Origin: Astrocystis sublimbata
Lineage: Eukaryota > Ascomycota > Sordariomycetes > Xylariales > Xylariaceae
NCBI GenBank assembly: GCA_022453515.1
Contig: JAJNNY010000025.1
Coordinates: 62,001-126,000, forward strand
Reading direction: 5' to 3'
Length of the DNA stretch: 64,000 nt
Positions 1 to 11,654 of this stretch are shown in pieces. Every line of letters begins with the position of its first letter. Position 1 is the stretch's first letter. A program made the position numbers and the translations under genes. The notes under the pieces are model-generated. The model had not been told where the DNA came from. It made no database searches and saw only the letters and a list, made by a program, of their open reading frames with translations.

Positions 1-1108
1 CTGAGCGGCGAGAACCCCCCTCTGTTTCCCTGAGTGCGAGAGAAGAATGGCGTCTCAGGTAGGAGCAAGTCCATGATTGAATCCATGGACCCTGATCCCC
101 TGGGTTTCGCTGGTCGTATGCTGGGGAGCACAATGAGTTGAGGAGGGGCATCGGCATTTTGGCCGCCGTCGCCGCCAGGGTTGGTGTTGGGAAAGATGGC
201 GAGGATTGATGGGGAGTATACAAATTTACACACTCGGAAGGGAGAGTCAGTTATGATAGCAGCGATGGCGCCTAATATTTCGTCCAGTCTGCCGCTAGGC
301 ATCGGGGGTTTGGGTATAAAGCTCTCTAGTCCTTCTACCCGAGCGCGCACCTCGGCCTTTGGCAGCACGTAACCGTCTGCTATAGCGAATGTGGCCAACC
401 TGGTGGCAAGTGTATCTAGAATACGGTGCTCCACTAACATTGCTTGGTGTCGTTCCTCGCTGCAGAGTGTTCGGATAAGATAGGCGACGATGGTGATGGA
501 CTCTTCGGTGTCGCTATGCAACGCCTCGGGCGACAGGATCCTATGCAAACAGGGCAGATAGGGATCCGTGAATATGGTGTCGGCTAAGCAAAAAGGAGCT
601 GTGGGTGATGAGGTTGACGCATATGTAGTAGCCACTGCTATATTCTTGATGAGGCGTAGAGCAGCGAGGACGATGCTGGGGCGCTCGCTCTGCAGACATG
701 ATTCACCCAAGACGACGGGCAAGACGCCGGCAGCGCTAAGCGGCGAGAGGAACGCGGGACCGGCTACGTTGTAGTCATTGTCAGCTCCTACGCAGGGCCA
801 CCAGGCAGAGGGCAGAGCCCAGAGGTTGGTGGCGATAGCATACCGTTCGCAAAGCTGGCCAGGAGCTCAAGAGCCCGCAAGCAAGCGGCGGCATCGTCGG
901 CGACGTCATCGTCGTCATCAATGTTGTCGTCGTCGGTGGTGACGGTGTCGATGCAACGGACTAGGTGGGGGACCAGGCCGTGCTGGACCCAAAGCACCTT
1001 CTTCTGGTAGTCGCCGACGACATCGTTCTTGAGCTGGCGCAGGGCGTCGACACGGTCTGGGGCAGCGGCATTGAGCTGTTGTAGGATGGTCTGCGGGTCG
1101 AGGTCCAT
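1..1108 (-). CDS. Armadillo-repeat protein, Vid28/Gid5-like (partial)
   Basis: The gene starts at 1108 on the minus strand and runs off the left edge without a stop. Exon 1 is 1108-844, an 80-bp intron is 843-764 (GTATGC donor, CTGAC-type branch, TAG acceptor), and exon 2 is 763 to at least 1; the frame stays open through the join. The N-terminus (DALRQLKNDVVGDYQKKVLW, then GLVPHLVRCI) has the form of the first helices of the Vid28/Gid5/ARMC8 armadillo proteins, with further Leu-rich helices after the splice. Known role of that family: substrate-receptor scaffold of the GID/CTLH E3 ubiquitin ligase that degrades gluconeogenic enzymes. There is an Asp-rich low-complexity insert around residues 57-70. 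It is divergent from the cyclin gene at 2723. The armadillo fold is likely; the Vid28 identity is an inference from the N-terminus only. Confidence 0.62.
764..843 (-). other. Intron of the armadillo gene
   Basis: GT-AG intron of 80 bp that joins two open frames in phase 1. A CTGAC branch-like motif lies about 20 bases before the acceptor. Confidence 0.7.
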
Positions 1109-2722
1109 GGCGGTGATGGGAGGCGAATTGTTGGAGCAGGACTCAGTGTCGCTAGACGGAGCCAGCTATCTGACTACCTACGCACCGGACCGAACAAGAC
1201 GCCTTGCTGGGGAGAGTGGTGATGGCTGATAGCTGGCGTTGGTCGATGGTCGATGGTCGATGGTTCCGGTGGTGTCGCAGGCGGGCTTCGTCAGATCCGG
1301 TCGAATTGCGTGTTTTGTTGACGGTGTTGCATTCAAGCATGCACGCACTGCATGCATGTACTACATGTACTTAGTAGGTATGTAAGTAGGTGTAATTGGC
1401 TGGGTTGGTAGGAGGTAGTAAGTTAGAAGTTGGAATACTCAAGTTGCGGTAGGGTAAGTGTATTGTGAATACTACTGACAATACTACTGACAGTCACGGA
1501 TACCTCGTAGTAGGTAACTCAGCGTGTTTCGCCTGAACCTATCTGTACCTATAGTGGGACCTGTAGGCACTTTAGCTTAGATACTACCTAGGTAGGTACC
1601 TACTGTACCTACATGGTAACTCCACCACGTCCGACGGTCCATGACTCCATGTGACAACCCAATCTGGGGGAGGGAATCAGATTTGGTAAGTTGACCCTTC
1701 CACTTCCAAGCAGGAGGTGATTGGAGGGAAAGAGGTACTGCCCACCTTCTCAAGTACCTGTGTAGCACCGCCCATGATCGGCCTGCAAACGCGGTGGGTT
1801 CTTACTTTAGGTAGTCGCTTGGTGCGAGTTGTCTGACTCGTTTAGAGCCCTCGGCATCACCTAGCCGGAGCAACTATTTCAGCTCCACAGCCGTTTCTAC
1901 GATGCTGTTGTACCTCTCGCCTGCGTAGGATGTAGGTAGTACCTAAAGGTGCAAGCAAGGTACAGTGCGTGAGAATACAGGGAGGACCCGGCAGCCCCGA
2001 GCGACACACTGTATATTTTGGCAGGCCTAGCCAGAGAGCTCTCGTTTTCACTGCAACACAACATCAACAATTGACATGACCAGATACCTATCATCTTCTT
2101 GTTTCTCTTTTGGAAAACGACACTGACATGAACCAAGAGACGCCCCTTTAGCAGTCCAGCGACACAGGTAGGTTATTGCACCGTAATTGTTGGTTATTGG
2201 TTGCGTGACCAACCCCCGAGACAGCTGCACCCCACGGTTCGTGGCGAGCGCTCAACCTCAGGGCCAGGCCCCAAAGAGCCCCCCGACAGACCTACATACC
2301 TCCCGCTACCTACATCTTAAGCACTTACCTACTACCTAAGGCTAGGTATGTACTTTAGGTGGTAATTCAACAACCTTAGTTCGGTCCCTGAATTAATTAG
2401 CTACCTAACATTACCTACTCGCCTACTTCCAGGTCACTCTACTCTACCTACCTAGGTACCTACTGTGTCACCCCAGAACCACCCCGCCTGAGGTCTCGAT
2501 CCAGCAACTGATTTGACAATCCTACCTCGCCTACCCCCGAAGCACTGCTGGCTGGCGAAGGTGGAATTTTGCGGTTCACCGACCACGGCACCACGGTTCC
2601 TGCACGGCTGACCGTGACGACTTCTGCGACTTCTGCGAACGAGCTGGACGCCACCCCCTTGCCCTTCCCGCCTCGCGCGCGCGCGTCAACTCCCCCGACA
2701 TGACGACGATGCCCTGGCGACC
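1109..2722. other. Divergent intergenic region, 1.6 kb
   Basis: Shared upstream region of the armadillo gene (minus) and the cyclin gene (plus). It holds a tandem of TCGATGG units near 1243-1264, a 12-base duplication near 1466-1490, and several TACC/GGTA palindromic tracts (about 1584-1612 and 2443-2464). Short open frames here show no coding character to me. Confidence 0.6.
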
Positions 2723-2729
2723 ATGTTGA
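2700..2729 (+). promoter_or_regulatory. Upstream ORF overlapping the cyclin start
   Basis: A 9-codon ATG-to-TGA reading frame begins at 2700 and ends at 2729. It overlaps the proposed start codon of the cyclin gene at 2723 in a different frame and contains a second in-frame ATG at 2709. If the mRNA starts upstream of it, scanning ribosomes would meet it first. Whether it is transcribed is not visible. Confidence 0.4.
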
Positions 2730-3984
2730 CCTCGTCCCCAGTAGCGCCACGGCCAACGAGCGCTTCTGCCTCCCCGCGAGACTTCCGCTATGCACATGCA
2801 CCACGTCCCGCCTCGCCCACCACCCGCTCCCCCCACCAGTCTCCCAAGATCACAGCTTCTCTGCGCCGTCGCCATTCCAAAAACACCGTCGCCATCGCCG
2901 CCGCCGCCCCGTCGCCATCGCCGCCCGCCGCTCTCAGGTCTTCCTCGTCGCCATCCCAGCAGCACACGCCGCAGCAATATGTGGGCGTGGACGCAGCCAC
3001 GCAGTACTCGCCCATGGAACCCTTCGACCCCACGGTTCCTCTCCGAGCCGCCGATGCGCCTGCTCCACGCAAGCCCTCCTCCACCTCCGCCGCCGACGAC
3101 AAGATAGCGACACGCTCTCTGCCTCCCACCGACGCCGCCGTGCCGCCTCCCGAGCCGCGGCCGGAGACTGCGCCGCCGGATAGGGAGTCGGCAAACCCAC
3201 TCTCCCCTTCCAAAAGGCGCAACTCCCACGACCAAGGCGCTGCGACGGCTGTCGGAACAAGCCAGTCCAGCTCTCCGAAGCGCACTCGCCCCAACGAAAG
3301 TCCCCCCAAAACGCTGCCGCTGCGCTACGAACTATGCGACGTGGACGACATGGTCACCCTTATCGCCAATATGATACGGGAGCTGATTGAGACCAACGAC
3401 TCCCTGGCCATGAAGAGCGGTAATCTCACGAGGTTTCATTCCCGGTACGAAGCCACAGTCGTTGTCTTGACCATGTCGTAATACTTACCCATATTCTCTG
3501 CAGCACCACGCCTGGCATCTCGGTCCATGACTACCTACAGCGCTTGGCGAAACACGCCACCCTGACGCCACCTCTTCTACTTTCCATGGTGTATTACATT
3601 GACCGACTTTGCGCCTTATACCCCGATTTCACCATAAACACCTTGACTGTGCATCGTTTTTTGATTACTGCGGCTACTGTGGCCGGAAAGGGGCTCTCCG
3701 ACTCGTTTTGGAACAACTCGTTCTACGCGCGCGTTGGCGGTGTCAAGGTTGCCGAACTGAAGCTCTTGGAGCTGGAGTTTCTCTATAGGGTAGACTGGCG
3801 GATAGTACCTATCCCAGAAGTTCTGGAAGCATATTATAAAGGATTAATCGACCGTTGTGATGGCTATGTTATCCAAGAAGCGCCAGAGCCCGAAGCCGCC
3901 GCGGCTTCGGAGGACGACGAGACGGACGAACTTGACGATTCGGAAGAAAGTGATGAGATTCCTAAGAGGTCTGCGGCATCATAA
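2723..3984 (+). CDS. Pho80-type cyclin (PREG-like)
   Basis: Two exons, 2723-3444 and 3504-3984, with a 59-bp intron (3445-3503); 400 residues. Residues 1 to about 195 are Pro/Ser/Ala-rich and probably disordered. The rest is a Pho80-family cyclin box: the YELCDVDDMVTLIANMI helix, then PPLLLSMVYYIDRLC, FTINTLTVHRFLI, and a KVAELKLLELEFL helix. The C-terminus is acidic. Known role of the family: the cyclin partner of the Pho85 kinase; in Neurospora PREG represses the phosphate regulator NUC-1 when phosphate is ample. The splice falls inside the cyclin box and the joined protein reads through. Another Pho85 cyclin such as a Pcl6/7 type is possible. The start is the first ATG of a frame that stays open further upstream, so an earlier start is not excluded. 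Confidence 0.8.
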
Positions 3985-4916
3985 ATAGGGCGGATACGGG
4001 GTCCGGAGTTTCGGTAGGGACTGGTATTAGTCCTTGGGCGGCAAACTCTTCTTTCCTAAAACAAAAACACGCACTAAGCGACAATAAAACCAGCCTCTGA
4101 TTCCGGGCGAGTGTATCAGCATTTACAACAGGAGGGCTGAGCAGGGATTGGACAATCGCTACTCAGACTCGTTGCCATTTTATCAGCTGGGGACGCTCGA
4201 GATACTCTTCAGTAGCTTGGTCGCGCTGTATTCATAATCTAATGGAATATCTTGCGCAAGCATCTCCATGAAGACTATGCAAACAGCCTGGACTGCCCTA
4301 GTCGAGTCTCGAGGAAAATCACAAATATGCCCGCGCGCATGGTATCCTTCAATCTGCTCTCAAAGCTTCACCGGGCATGGGGAACCCTCCTTTGCAAGCT
4401 GCATACATCATTTCATGGTTTTTGTCGAGGTGATGAATTGATATATCTGGCAACCTGCCATCAAACATGCACAAGAGTTCTTTATGCCTTGTCCTAGTAA
4501 GCAACAAACTTCTTCTGCTTCCATGCCGTAGGCAGAAGAAGCCTTTAGTCCCTCCTCTACTGGCGAGGCCTCCCTCTGATGGTAAACTCAAATAAAAGCT
4601 CAGATTGTAGCTTGTTCGCTATTTGTAGGAGTAGGCTGAATTGTAGGGTTTTTTAAAGTTGCATGGCTGGATGGAGGTACCTGCGGATACCTACACCTAC
4701 CTAGGTAGGGACCTACATGTAGGAGGCACCTACCAAGGCGAAAGGCCCTGTTCTCTAGCGACATCATTCGCCCAGCTGTCGTCTCACCTCTGAACCTACC
4801 TCGGATGCTCGTTAGACCTTGGCTCCAAGGTGTCCTCTCTATCAACACATAATCGAATCGCTCTTTTCCTCTTGCGCAAGTCGATAAACCAAACCGTACT
4901 GGCGGCGCAAGACACC
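3985..4916. other. Intergenic, 0.9 kb
   Basis: Contains the cyclin 3' region and the EMC10 promoter. A TACC/GGTA repeat tract lies at 4690-4734. I see no further gene. Confidence 0.6.
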
Positions 4917-5582
4917 ATGAAACCTGCGAGAATACTATCCGGCTTAGCCAGCCTCGCATTGGCGAGTCTCGCCAGCGCCAGTGAGCGGACGGAAGCCATC
5001 TACATCCAGGCAGTAACAGCCTCACCAGCGCTCCCGGTGCCGCTGGCCGAGGTCCAGTACGACATCCTCGTGCCCGCGGAAGCGAAGGTCATCACCTACG
5101 AAGCGCCCGAGATCCCTGACGACGCGACCCTGGTGCGTGTCGGGGTCTACGACTCTGCAGCCAAGATATGGACCTCGTCGACGTCGGTCGCGTCCGTCGA
5201 TAACTTCGCCAAGGGCTTCTCGCCCGCCCTCATGCTCTCCGTGAATCGCGCCGGTGCACCGATCAGCGCGGCGATCAAGGGTGTGAGGATCGATGCTGGA
5301 CAGACGAGGGACTTCGGCCCCCAGGCGGTGATTCTTGTGTCCGAGGCAGGCAAGCAGCCGGATCTGAACAAACCTATTGTTCTGTCGCCCGAGGGAAAGC
5401 AGGTTGTGCCCGAGGAAAAGTCGATGTTACAGAAGTAGGTGGCCTCTTCATGCAAGCTCCTCGCGCTTGCCTTTGCATATGTATCCGTGATCCATGCTAA
5501 CCTGTTGATTCACAGATACTGGTGGGTGATAGCAATAGTTGTATTGATGAGTGTTGTTGGGGGCGGCGACGATAAGAAATAA
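4917..5582 (+). CDS. EMC10: ER membrane protein complex subunit 10 (EMC10-like)
   Basis: Exons 4917-5434 and 5516-5582 with an 81-bp intron; 194 residues. The frame opens earlier, but the ATG at 4917 begins a clean signal peptide (residues 1 to about 21, MKPARILSGLASLALASLAS), so I chose it. A beta-rich lumenal domain of about 150 residues follows. Exon 2 supplies the single membrane span and tail, KYWWVIAIVVLMSVVGGGDD, which has the Lys-Tyr-Trp start and Gly-rich end usual for EMC10. Without the splice the protein would end just before the membrane anchor. Known role: a lumenal/membrane subunit of the EMC, which inserts tail-anchored and polytopic proteins into the ER. The family call rests mainly on architecture and the C-terminal motif. 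Confidence 0.75.
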
Positions 5583-6356
5583 CAAGCACAAATACTCGCC
5601 CAATTTGTCACGAACAACATGTGATTCCCAAGTAACCACTTTTATCTTGAAAGTATCCCCTTTCTGTTCAGTTAATTGTTCATCCTCGAGTTGCCTCTAT
5701 GGCAACTTTGCAAATGCTAGATGCAACAATGTAACAGATGGCGACATGACTCATGAGTTCCCGATTGCCAAGACAGGGCTGCGATAAGTCTTTTCTTCAA
5801 GCTACCTCATGTGGTTCAACAATTCCACTGTCCTATACTGAACCCTCCATACCTTAAAAACTGGAAGTTACCTACGTATGGCTGTCTGCCGTTACGTCCC
5901 TTGTTATCCTATCGCGCGATTTCAAGCCGTGCCTTCCTCTTGCTGAACGCACACATCCTCCTAGTCTGGGACGGGCTTAGGCTTGGCGGGCTCGGCAGGT
6001 GCCTGGTCCTCAGCTTCTTCTAGCCCCACCCTCAGCCCAGCTAAGTACCTAGGTACCTAAGCTATCACCAGGGCTCTCAGCATCCTAATCGATAGGAGGG
6101 CGGTGAGAGCAGGTGCATGGCAGAATTGGTGCCTGGTTGGTGGGTAGCCTGGTGGGTAACCAGGCGACGTGCAGCTTCTGAGGTCGCCCAATAAACACCC
6201 GCGCGCCTTCACTCGTTCATTCTCACTTTCTGCAAAACCATAACAAATTGCGCCTCGCACCCGCCCGGACCTTACGCCATCCCAACAACATTCGATCCTC
6301 AGCACTTCCGCAACTTCAAGCTCCAAGCCGACCAATCCACTTCAACCCCAGCCACA
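5583..6356. other. Intergenic, 0.77 kb
   Basis: EMC10 terminator side and Chz1 promoter. A short TACC palindrome is near 6045-6060. The last 100 bases before the Chz1 ATG are rich in C and CA, as expected for a fungal 5' leader. No other gene seen. Confidence 0.6.
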
Positions 6357-6841
6357 ATGGCTTCCGAGAGCAACGCCACCCTTCCTCAGGACCCCACCAA
6401 GGTCTCCGACGAGGATGTGAAGGGCAAGGGCAAGGCTGTGGCCGGCGAAGAACCCGTCGATCAGTCCATGGACGAGGATGAGGATGAAGACAGCGGCGAG
6501 GAAGAGGTAAGCTATGCAAATACTAACAAAATCAATAATGGAAACGTAATGAACTAACAATGAACGTTTAGGTCGCCGATGGTAAGCACTAGTTCAACTA
6601 AAGCAATCTTAGAGTGAAGGCTAATTCACACGCGCCATGGCCTGCAGCCGACGATGACGATAACATGGATGAGATTGACCTCGGCAACATTGTTGATGGT
6701 GGCCGCCGCACTCGTGGACGCGTTATCGACTGGGCCAAGGCTGCCGAGGAGCATCCCGCCGACGACGACGATGATGACGAGGACGAGGAAGACTTCCAGC
6801 CGGAGGGTGAGACGGACGGCGATAAGATGGATGAGGACTAA
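6357..6841 (+). CDS. CHZ1: Histone H2A.Z-specific chaperone Chz1
   Basis: Three exons: 6357-6506, a 10-base microexon 6572-6581, and 6648-6841; 117 residues. Introns are 65 and 66 bp with GTAAGC donors and TAG/CAG acceptors. The N-terminal half is Glu/Asp/Lys-rich. The core motif, MDEIDLGNIVDGGRRTRGRV followed by IDWAKA, is the conserved CHZ motif that holds the H2A.Z-H2B dimer, and acidic stretches flank it. Known role: delivers H2A.Z-H2B to the SWR1 remodelling complex in the nucleus. The microexon is required: skipping it breaks the frame (344 coding bases instead of 354). Confidence 0.9.
6572..6581 (+). other. CHZ1: 10-base microexon of CHZ1
   Basis: Flanked by a TTTAG acceptor and a GTAAGC donor. 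It contributes three and a third codons (V A D and the first base of an Ala codon) and restores the frame between exons 1 and 3. Confidence 0.75.
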
Positions 6842-7223
6842 GCAGGTGTGCTGCCTTGGTCCGCACAACTCCTTTGTCCAGATGTGTTGGCACCCTCCTA
6901 CAGTCTTGATACCACCTTGCATCGCATCTCTCCGTATTCTTTCTGGGTCTCACATGAGACAATGATTGTGTACACCTACATTATCATGCATGCGCAACGA
7001 TTAGTGCAATCGTTGCTAGCTTGGATCAGTGCATACATCTGATCTCGGAAAAAGCTGTCGCAAAGTGGTCTGCATCGTAGCTACCAACATTGGTCACGAA
7101 TCTGAATACAAATGACTCTAGACAAATGTCACGCCTTTGGTGTTCCAACATGGTGCCTGAACTTCGAGTTTTCTGAAAACAACCTACATAAGGTACCTAC
7201 TTACCCACTGCATAGTTACCTAT

Positions 7224-7255
7224 CTACCTAGGTAGGTAGGTAGGTAGGTAGGTAG
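7224..7255. repeat. GGTA tetranucleotide array
   Basis: Seven consecutive GGTA units preceded by inverted CTAC/CTA units, giving a palindromic arm around 7229. Similar shorter tracts occur through the intergenic DNA of this window. Confidence 0.85.
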
Positions 7256-9243
7256 TTTAGGTAGTTAGACATGCAACGCTGCAACAATCGTTTTGGAGCA
7301 ACTTTTTTCAATGCACCCCAACTTCAATCCGAGCACCCTGGCACCCTGGCACGAGCGTACCTACGAGTAGACTGTTCGTATCTAAACTGTTCACCTCGAT
7401 GCAGGCACCCACCCACCTAGAGCCGACTTGTGTCTTGCCAAGCCGTAACTGACAAGCTCTCAGCCGGTCCTTACAGCAATTGAGCGTGAATGAGACGTAC
7501 TAGATGAGGCAGCAGCAAGCAATTAATCGATGGCCAATGGACACTTGCTGGTCTTGAGCCCTCGACCCAAAGGGGATTGAGGGAGCTTGGCACATGGGGG
7601 AGCACTCCGGGAGAGGAAGAGCTTCGCCGTCGAATCTTGCACGCCCACACAGACTCCAGAGTGATGGATGATCCTAGTAGAAGGCAAAGTGCCTCCCAAC
7701 TTCATGAGTGTCCGGAAAGGTAGGAACGGCACGGCATAGCCGCAAAGATGCTGCACGCACGCCCTAAAGCGACGACGAACGACGCGGAAGCTTGTGCATG
7801 CTGCATGTGGTAGTGGCGGCTCTCCTAGATGTTCGGTACTTCGACTTGTTCGCCTAGCGAGGAAGCCAAAGTGGTCAGAAGGGTAGAAGGGTGACTAGTG
7901 GCGAAGATATTGAGACTTGCGAGTCTGGCACTCTGGGTAATGAGACTTGGTGAGACCAATCACCGGTCGCCAGCACGTTAGGGCCTCCCAATGCAGACAT
8001 TACTAGAGATGAAGCGGCATGTTAGTGAGCAAATAGATCAAGATGCACAAACACAAGACGGTTGGGTTGGCGTTGAGGTTGCGAAGTCAAGAGAGAGTTA
8101 GTTAGCCTTTCCCAAAAAGGGGGAAAAGGGACAATTGACGCCAAAAACACAGCGGTAGCCTAGAATTAAAAATGCTTCTAGCGTAGAAGGGATGGAAGAC
8201 CATGCATCCGCATTACTCAATCACATCGACTAATTGCGACTAAACACCTCGCACACCTCCACCAAGCACCCCACGATGCGTTCGATTGGCCAATGACTGT
8301 TCGCGGGGGGTTGGTTGGTCGATCACCACAGTCCTAGAGGCTAGCCACACCCGCCGCAACGGTTCTCCAATGGGACACGGCGATATCGAGTGCGGATCGT
8401 GGCTCGCAAGGCTCGCGGGCTCAGATCTCGTGCAAGATGAATCGCGTGATATAGATCTTTGGTACCTGGCGCCAGATTTACCGACTTAACCTTGCACTAC
8501 ATCTCAACTGAGGGCCTGCCTCAGGAGTGTTGATCACGGCTCGCACGGGATGGACTACTTGGACTACTCCATGAGAAACAGTCCACTCTTTACTCCCTCC
8601 TCCTCATCCTTACTACTTACTACTTGCTTCTGGCTTCTGGCTTCTGGCTTGTGCGCGTGCGCGTGCAGAGTTTTTTGCTTCGCCGGGCCCCCCACAGAAC
8701 TACCAACGCGGTGCAGAATTTGGGTGTCTTTAATTAGACCCCTAAAGTGTGCCATTTAGATGAGGGCCGGTCCGGTCTGTCCCGGCGCTTTTCCCACCCT
8801 CTCTCGTCGACTTCTTCTTTTTTTCCCGCACGGCCACAGTTCGGTCGCATTGAGAGTGCCGCCCGATGTACGGAGTACGAGTAGGCCTTTACCTCCTCCC
8901 AGTATTCTGCAGACGTTTCGGAAAAGTTCGATCAGGGACTAGGTCGGAAACTAGAGCGGCGGCTCTGCCTCTAAAAACAAGATTATACGGTTGATGAGCT
9001 GTGGCCAGCGAGCCAGCTCGGCCAGCACGGTTGAGCAGCGCTAGATCGGTGAGATAGAGAGGCCTAGGTGCAGAGACTAGACCTGTCGGGCTGATCTCTC
9101 AAACAAGATCATGCGATGAAGGGCGCGAAGTCAGGAAAGGCCTGCTTCACCAACGCTACTCTAGTATTTATACCAGGCCTCACGTGGACTAGGCCGTCTG
9201 CATGCGGCTGACGGGACGAATAAGAGATGCCTCTATGGGGTTC

Positions 9244-9724
9244 CTGGGGAAGTAGACTCGGGGTAGTCTCGGTACAATTGCGGCCCTGTCTATACCCCAA
9301 GGAGAACCCCAAGTATTGCGCTCGTGTCGTCTTTGCTCCGGATTCCCCACACCAGACTACCCCATTGCGGGCGAAACCCCCAGGAAATCCCCAGGCTTCG
9401 TGATACCTGTAACCTGGGGCAAGTCGAGTGGAGGGATGCGATGGGTGGGTGTCGAGGGTGTAAGCGCAAGAGCTGCGCACCGCCTGCTCCCGTGCCGGAT
9501 GCCGCCTCGCGATACACAACACAGACCGATTCGTATACCCCGTCGACTCTTGACGACGAGAGGACAGACGAGAGGGAGAAACCTGGGGATGATATGGCAG
9601 GAAACGCGAGTTACCAACCTGCAGTCTCCTCAGGGCAGGATCGGGGAAGCCGTTCATCAGACGCAGAACTATGACCAACTGGAAATACACACTAGGTTAC
9701 ATAGGCCAAGGACGAGGACCGGGG
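9244..9724. promoter_or_regulatory. Cluster of CreA/Cre1-type sites
   Basis: Seven matches to the SYGGRG carbon catabolite repressor consensus: 9244-9249, 9345-9350 (reverse), 9378-9383 (reverse), 9389-9394 (reverse), 9414-9419, 9583-9588 and 9719-9724. Four lie within 75 bases. They sit 320-800 bases before the ATG of a sugar-transporter-like gene, a typical place for glucose repression. The consensus is short, so individual sites may be chance. Confidence 0.4.
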
Positions 9725-9859
9725 TGGGCGCTCAGGTGGACGGAGATGCAGTGTTCCATGATCGGCATCGCAACTGTGGTAGTCTAGCAGGGCCAGGCAC
9801 GTCCAGCCAAAACGGCTTCTCGCTGATCCCTGGCCCATCCGTCAGACTCTCTCTCTGGT

Positions 9860-9867
9860 TATATAAA
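9860..9867 (+). promoter_or_regulatory. TATA box of the transporter gene
   Basis: TATATAAA, followed by a C/T-rich stretch, 177 bases before the proposed ATG at 10044. This spacing fits a leader of about 130-150 bases. Confidence 0.5.
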
Positions 9868-10043
9868 CCCCCGTCGTCCTTCTCCTCATCCCCCCAACAT
9901 CAGCTACCGTTGCATCGATAATTTGGAGTCGACACTCTTCCTTTCCCTTGTCTGTGTCTCGAGCCAACGGGCTGTTCCCTCCTGCGCTCACTTTTACCCA
10001 CAACCACAATTCGTGTGTGAGGCTCTTGGGAGAGTACTTCACG

Positions 10044-11654
10044 ATGGGTGTGAAGGACTTCATCGCGGCCCGGTCGATCAAGACAAAGGACCATGCTCGT
10101 ACCAAGGCTGCCGAGCTCACCCTCCGACAATCCATCTATCCGATCTGCCTGGTCACCATCCTCTTCTTCCTCTGGGGCTTCTCGTACGGATTGCTGGATA
10201 CCTTGAACGTAAGCGGTCGACACACCCTGCCCACCCCCTAATTAGCCCCGGCACACAATTTGCTGACCGTAACCCCCAGAAACATTTCCAGAACACCCTC
10301 AATATTACCAAATCAAGATCGGCTGGTCTGCAAGCAGCCTACTTCGGGTTCGTGGCGCCTCCAATCTCTTATGCGACACATCCCCCCAACTAACACCATT
10401 CCCAGTGCCTACCCTCTTGCTTCTCTTGGTCACGCCAACTGGATTCTGAGACACTATGGCTACCGAGCCACGTTCATGTGGGGTCTCTTTCTGTACGGTC
10501 TCGGTGCCCTCATCGCCATTCCCTGCATCAAGGCGCACTCTTTCGGTGGTTTCTGCGCTGCCATTGCCATTGTCGGAAGCGGTCTAGGTTCGCTCGAGAC
10601 TGCTGCCAACCCTTACATCACTGGTAAGCAGAGTGACCCTTCCGAGAGCATGACATGAACCCCCCAGCTAACGGTACTTCCACTAGTCTGCGGTCCTCCC
10701 AAGTACTCCGAGATCCGCATCAACATCTCCCAGGCTTTCAACGGTATCGGCACGGTCGTCGCGCCCGTCCTCGGTTCCTATGTCTTCTTCAAGTTTGACG
10801 ACAAGACTGCGCTGGAGAACGTGCAATGGGTCTACGTCGCCATCGCCATCTTTGTCTTCCTCCTCGCTCTCGCCTTCTTCTTCTCGCGCATCCCTGAGAT
10901 CACGGACGCCGACATGGAGTTCCAGGCCAACGAGACCCACGCCAACGCGGACGACCAGCCCTTCTGGAAGCAGTACCGCCTCTTCCACGCCGCCGCCGCC
11001 CAGTTCTGCTACACCGGTGCGCAGATTGCCATCGCCTCGTACTTCATCAACTACGTCCGCGACACCCAGCCCTGGTCCACTGATTCCTCCGCCGCCCAGT
11101 TCCTATCCGGGGCCCAGGGTGCCTTCGCCGGCGGTCGTTTCTTCGGTTCCTTCATCATGACCTTCATCCGCCCGCGCTGGGTCTTCCTGGTCTTCCTGGT
11201 GCTCTGTGTCGTCTTCATCGCCCCCGCGGCTGCCACGACCGGCTGGACGGGCATGTCGCTGCTCTACATCGTCTTCTTCTTCGAGTCCATCTGCTTCCCC
11301 ACCATCGTGGCCCTCGGTATGCGCGGTCTCGGAAAGCACACGAAGAAGGGCTCTGGTTGGATCATTGCCGGTGTGGCCGGTGGTGCCGTTGTCCCTCCCC
11401 TGACCGGTGTTGCCGCCGATGCCCACGGCTCCCAGATCGCCATGGTCGTCCCTCTGGCCTTCTTCGTTGCGGCCCTATCGTACGCCTTCGCCGTCAACTT
11501 CGTCCCGGCTTACAGAGACCCTGCTGATGCCTTCTCCACCACCGAGGTTGGCCTCTCAAACACCCGCGTCGACGAGGAAAACGGTGTCATGTCTGAGAAG
11601 ATGGCCGCTGATGAGAAGCTCAACGAGCTCGAGCACGTCAGCCACAAGAACTAG
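10044..11654 (+). CDS. MFS sugar transporter, L-fucose permease-like (FHS family)
   Basis: Four exons: 10044-10208, 10280-10347, 10406-10623, 10687-11654; introns of 71, 58 and 63 bp; 472 residues. The first span (IYPICLVTILFFLWGFSYG, then LLDTLN) is the FucP-type start, in which a Trp-Gly-Phe motif in TM1 is followed by a DxLN-like end. Later marks are GHANWILRHYGYRATF, GSLETAANPYI, and the loop leading to FCYTGAQIAIASYFINY at the start of TM7. Hydrophobicity suggests about 12 spans with a charged cytosolic C-terminus. Known role of the family: proton-coupled uptake of fucose, glucose or galactose at the plasma membrane. The substrate cannot be read from sequence. The upstream CreA-type cluster suggests carbon control. 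Confidence 0.85.

Larger units (their letters stand above)
6842..10043. other. Long intergenic, 3.2 kb, upstream of the transporter
   Basis: A GGTA tandem array sits at 7224-7255. A TACGGAGTA motif is at 8869-8877. Overlapping open frames on both strands at 9109-9921 look like by-products of GC-rich promoter DNA and I do not call them. The right end holds the transporter promoter (see the CreA-type cluster and TATA box). Confidence 0.55.

Noticed and set aside
2576..3309. Long minus-strand frames opposite the cyclin gene
   Set aside because: Antisense shadows of a Pro/Ser/Ala-rich N-terminus; Arg/Gly-rich products are typical of such shadows.
9109..9921. Overlapping open frames of about 190-200 codons on both strands
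   Set aside because: Both lie in the same GC-rich DNA just before the transporter TATA box. Neither has a domain, and mutual antisense openness is expected from base composition.
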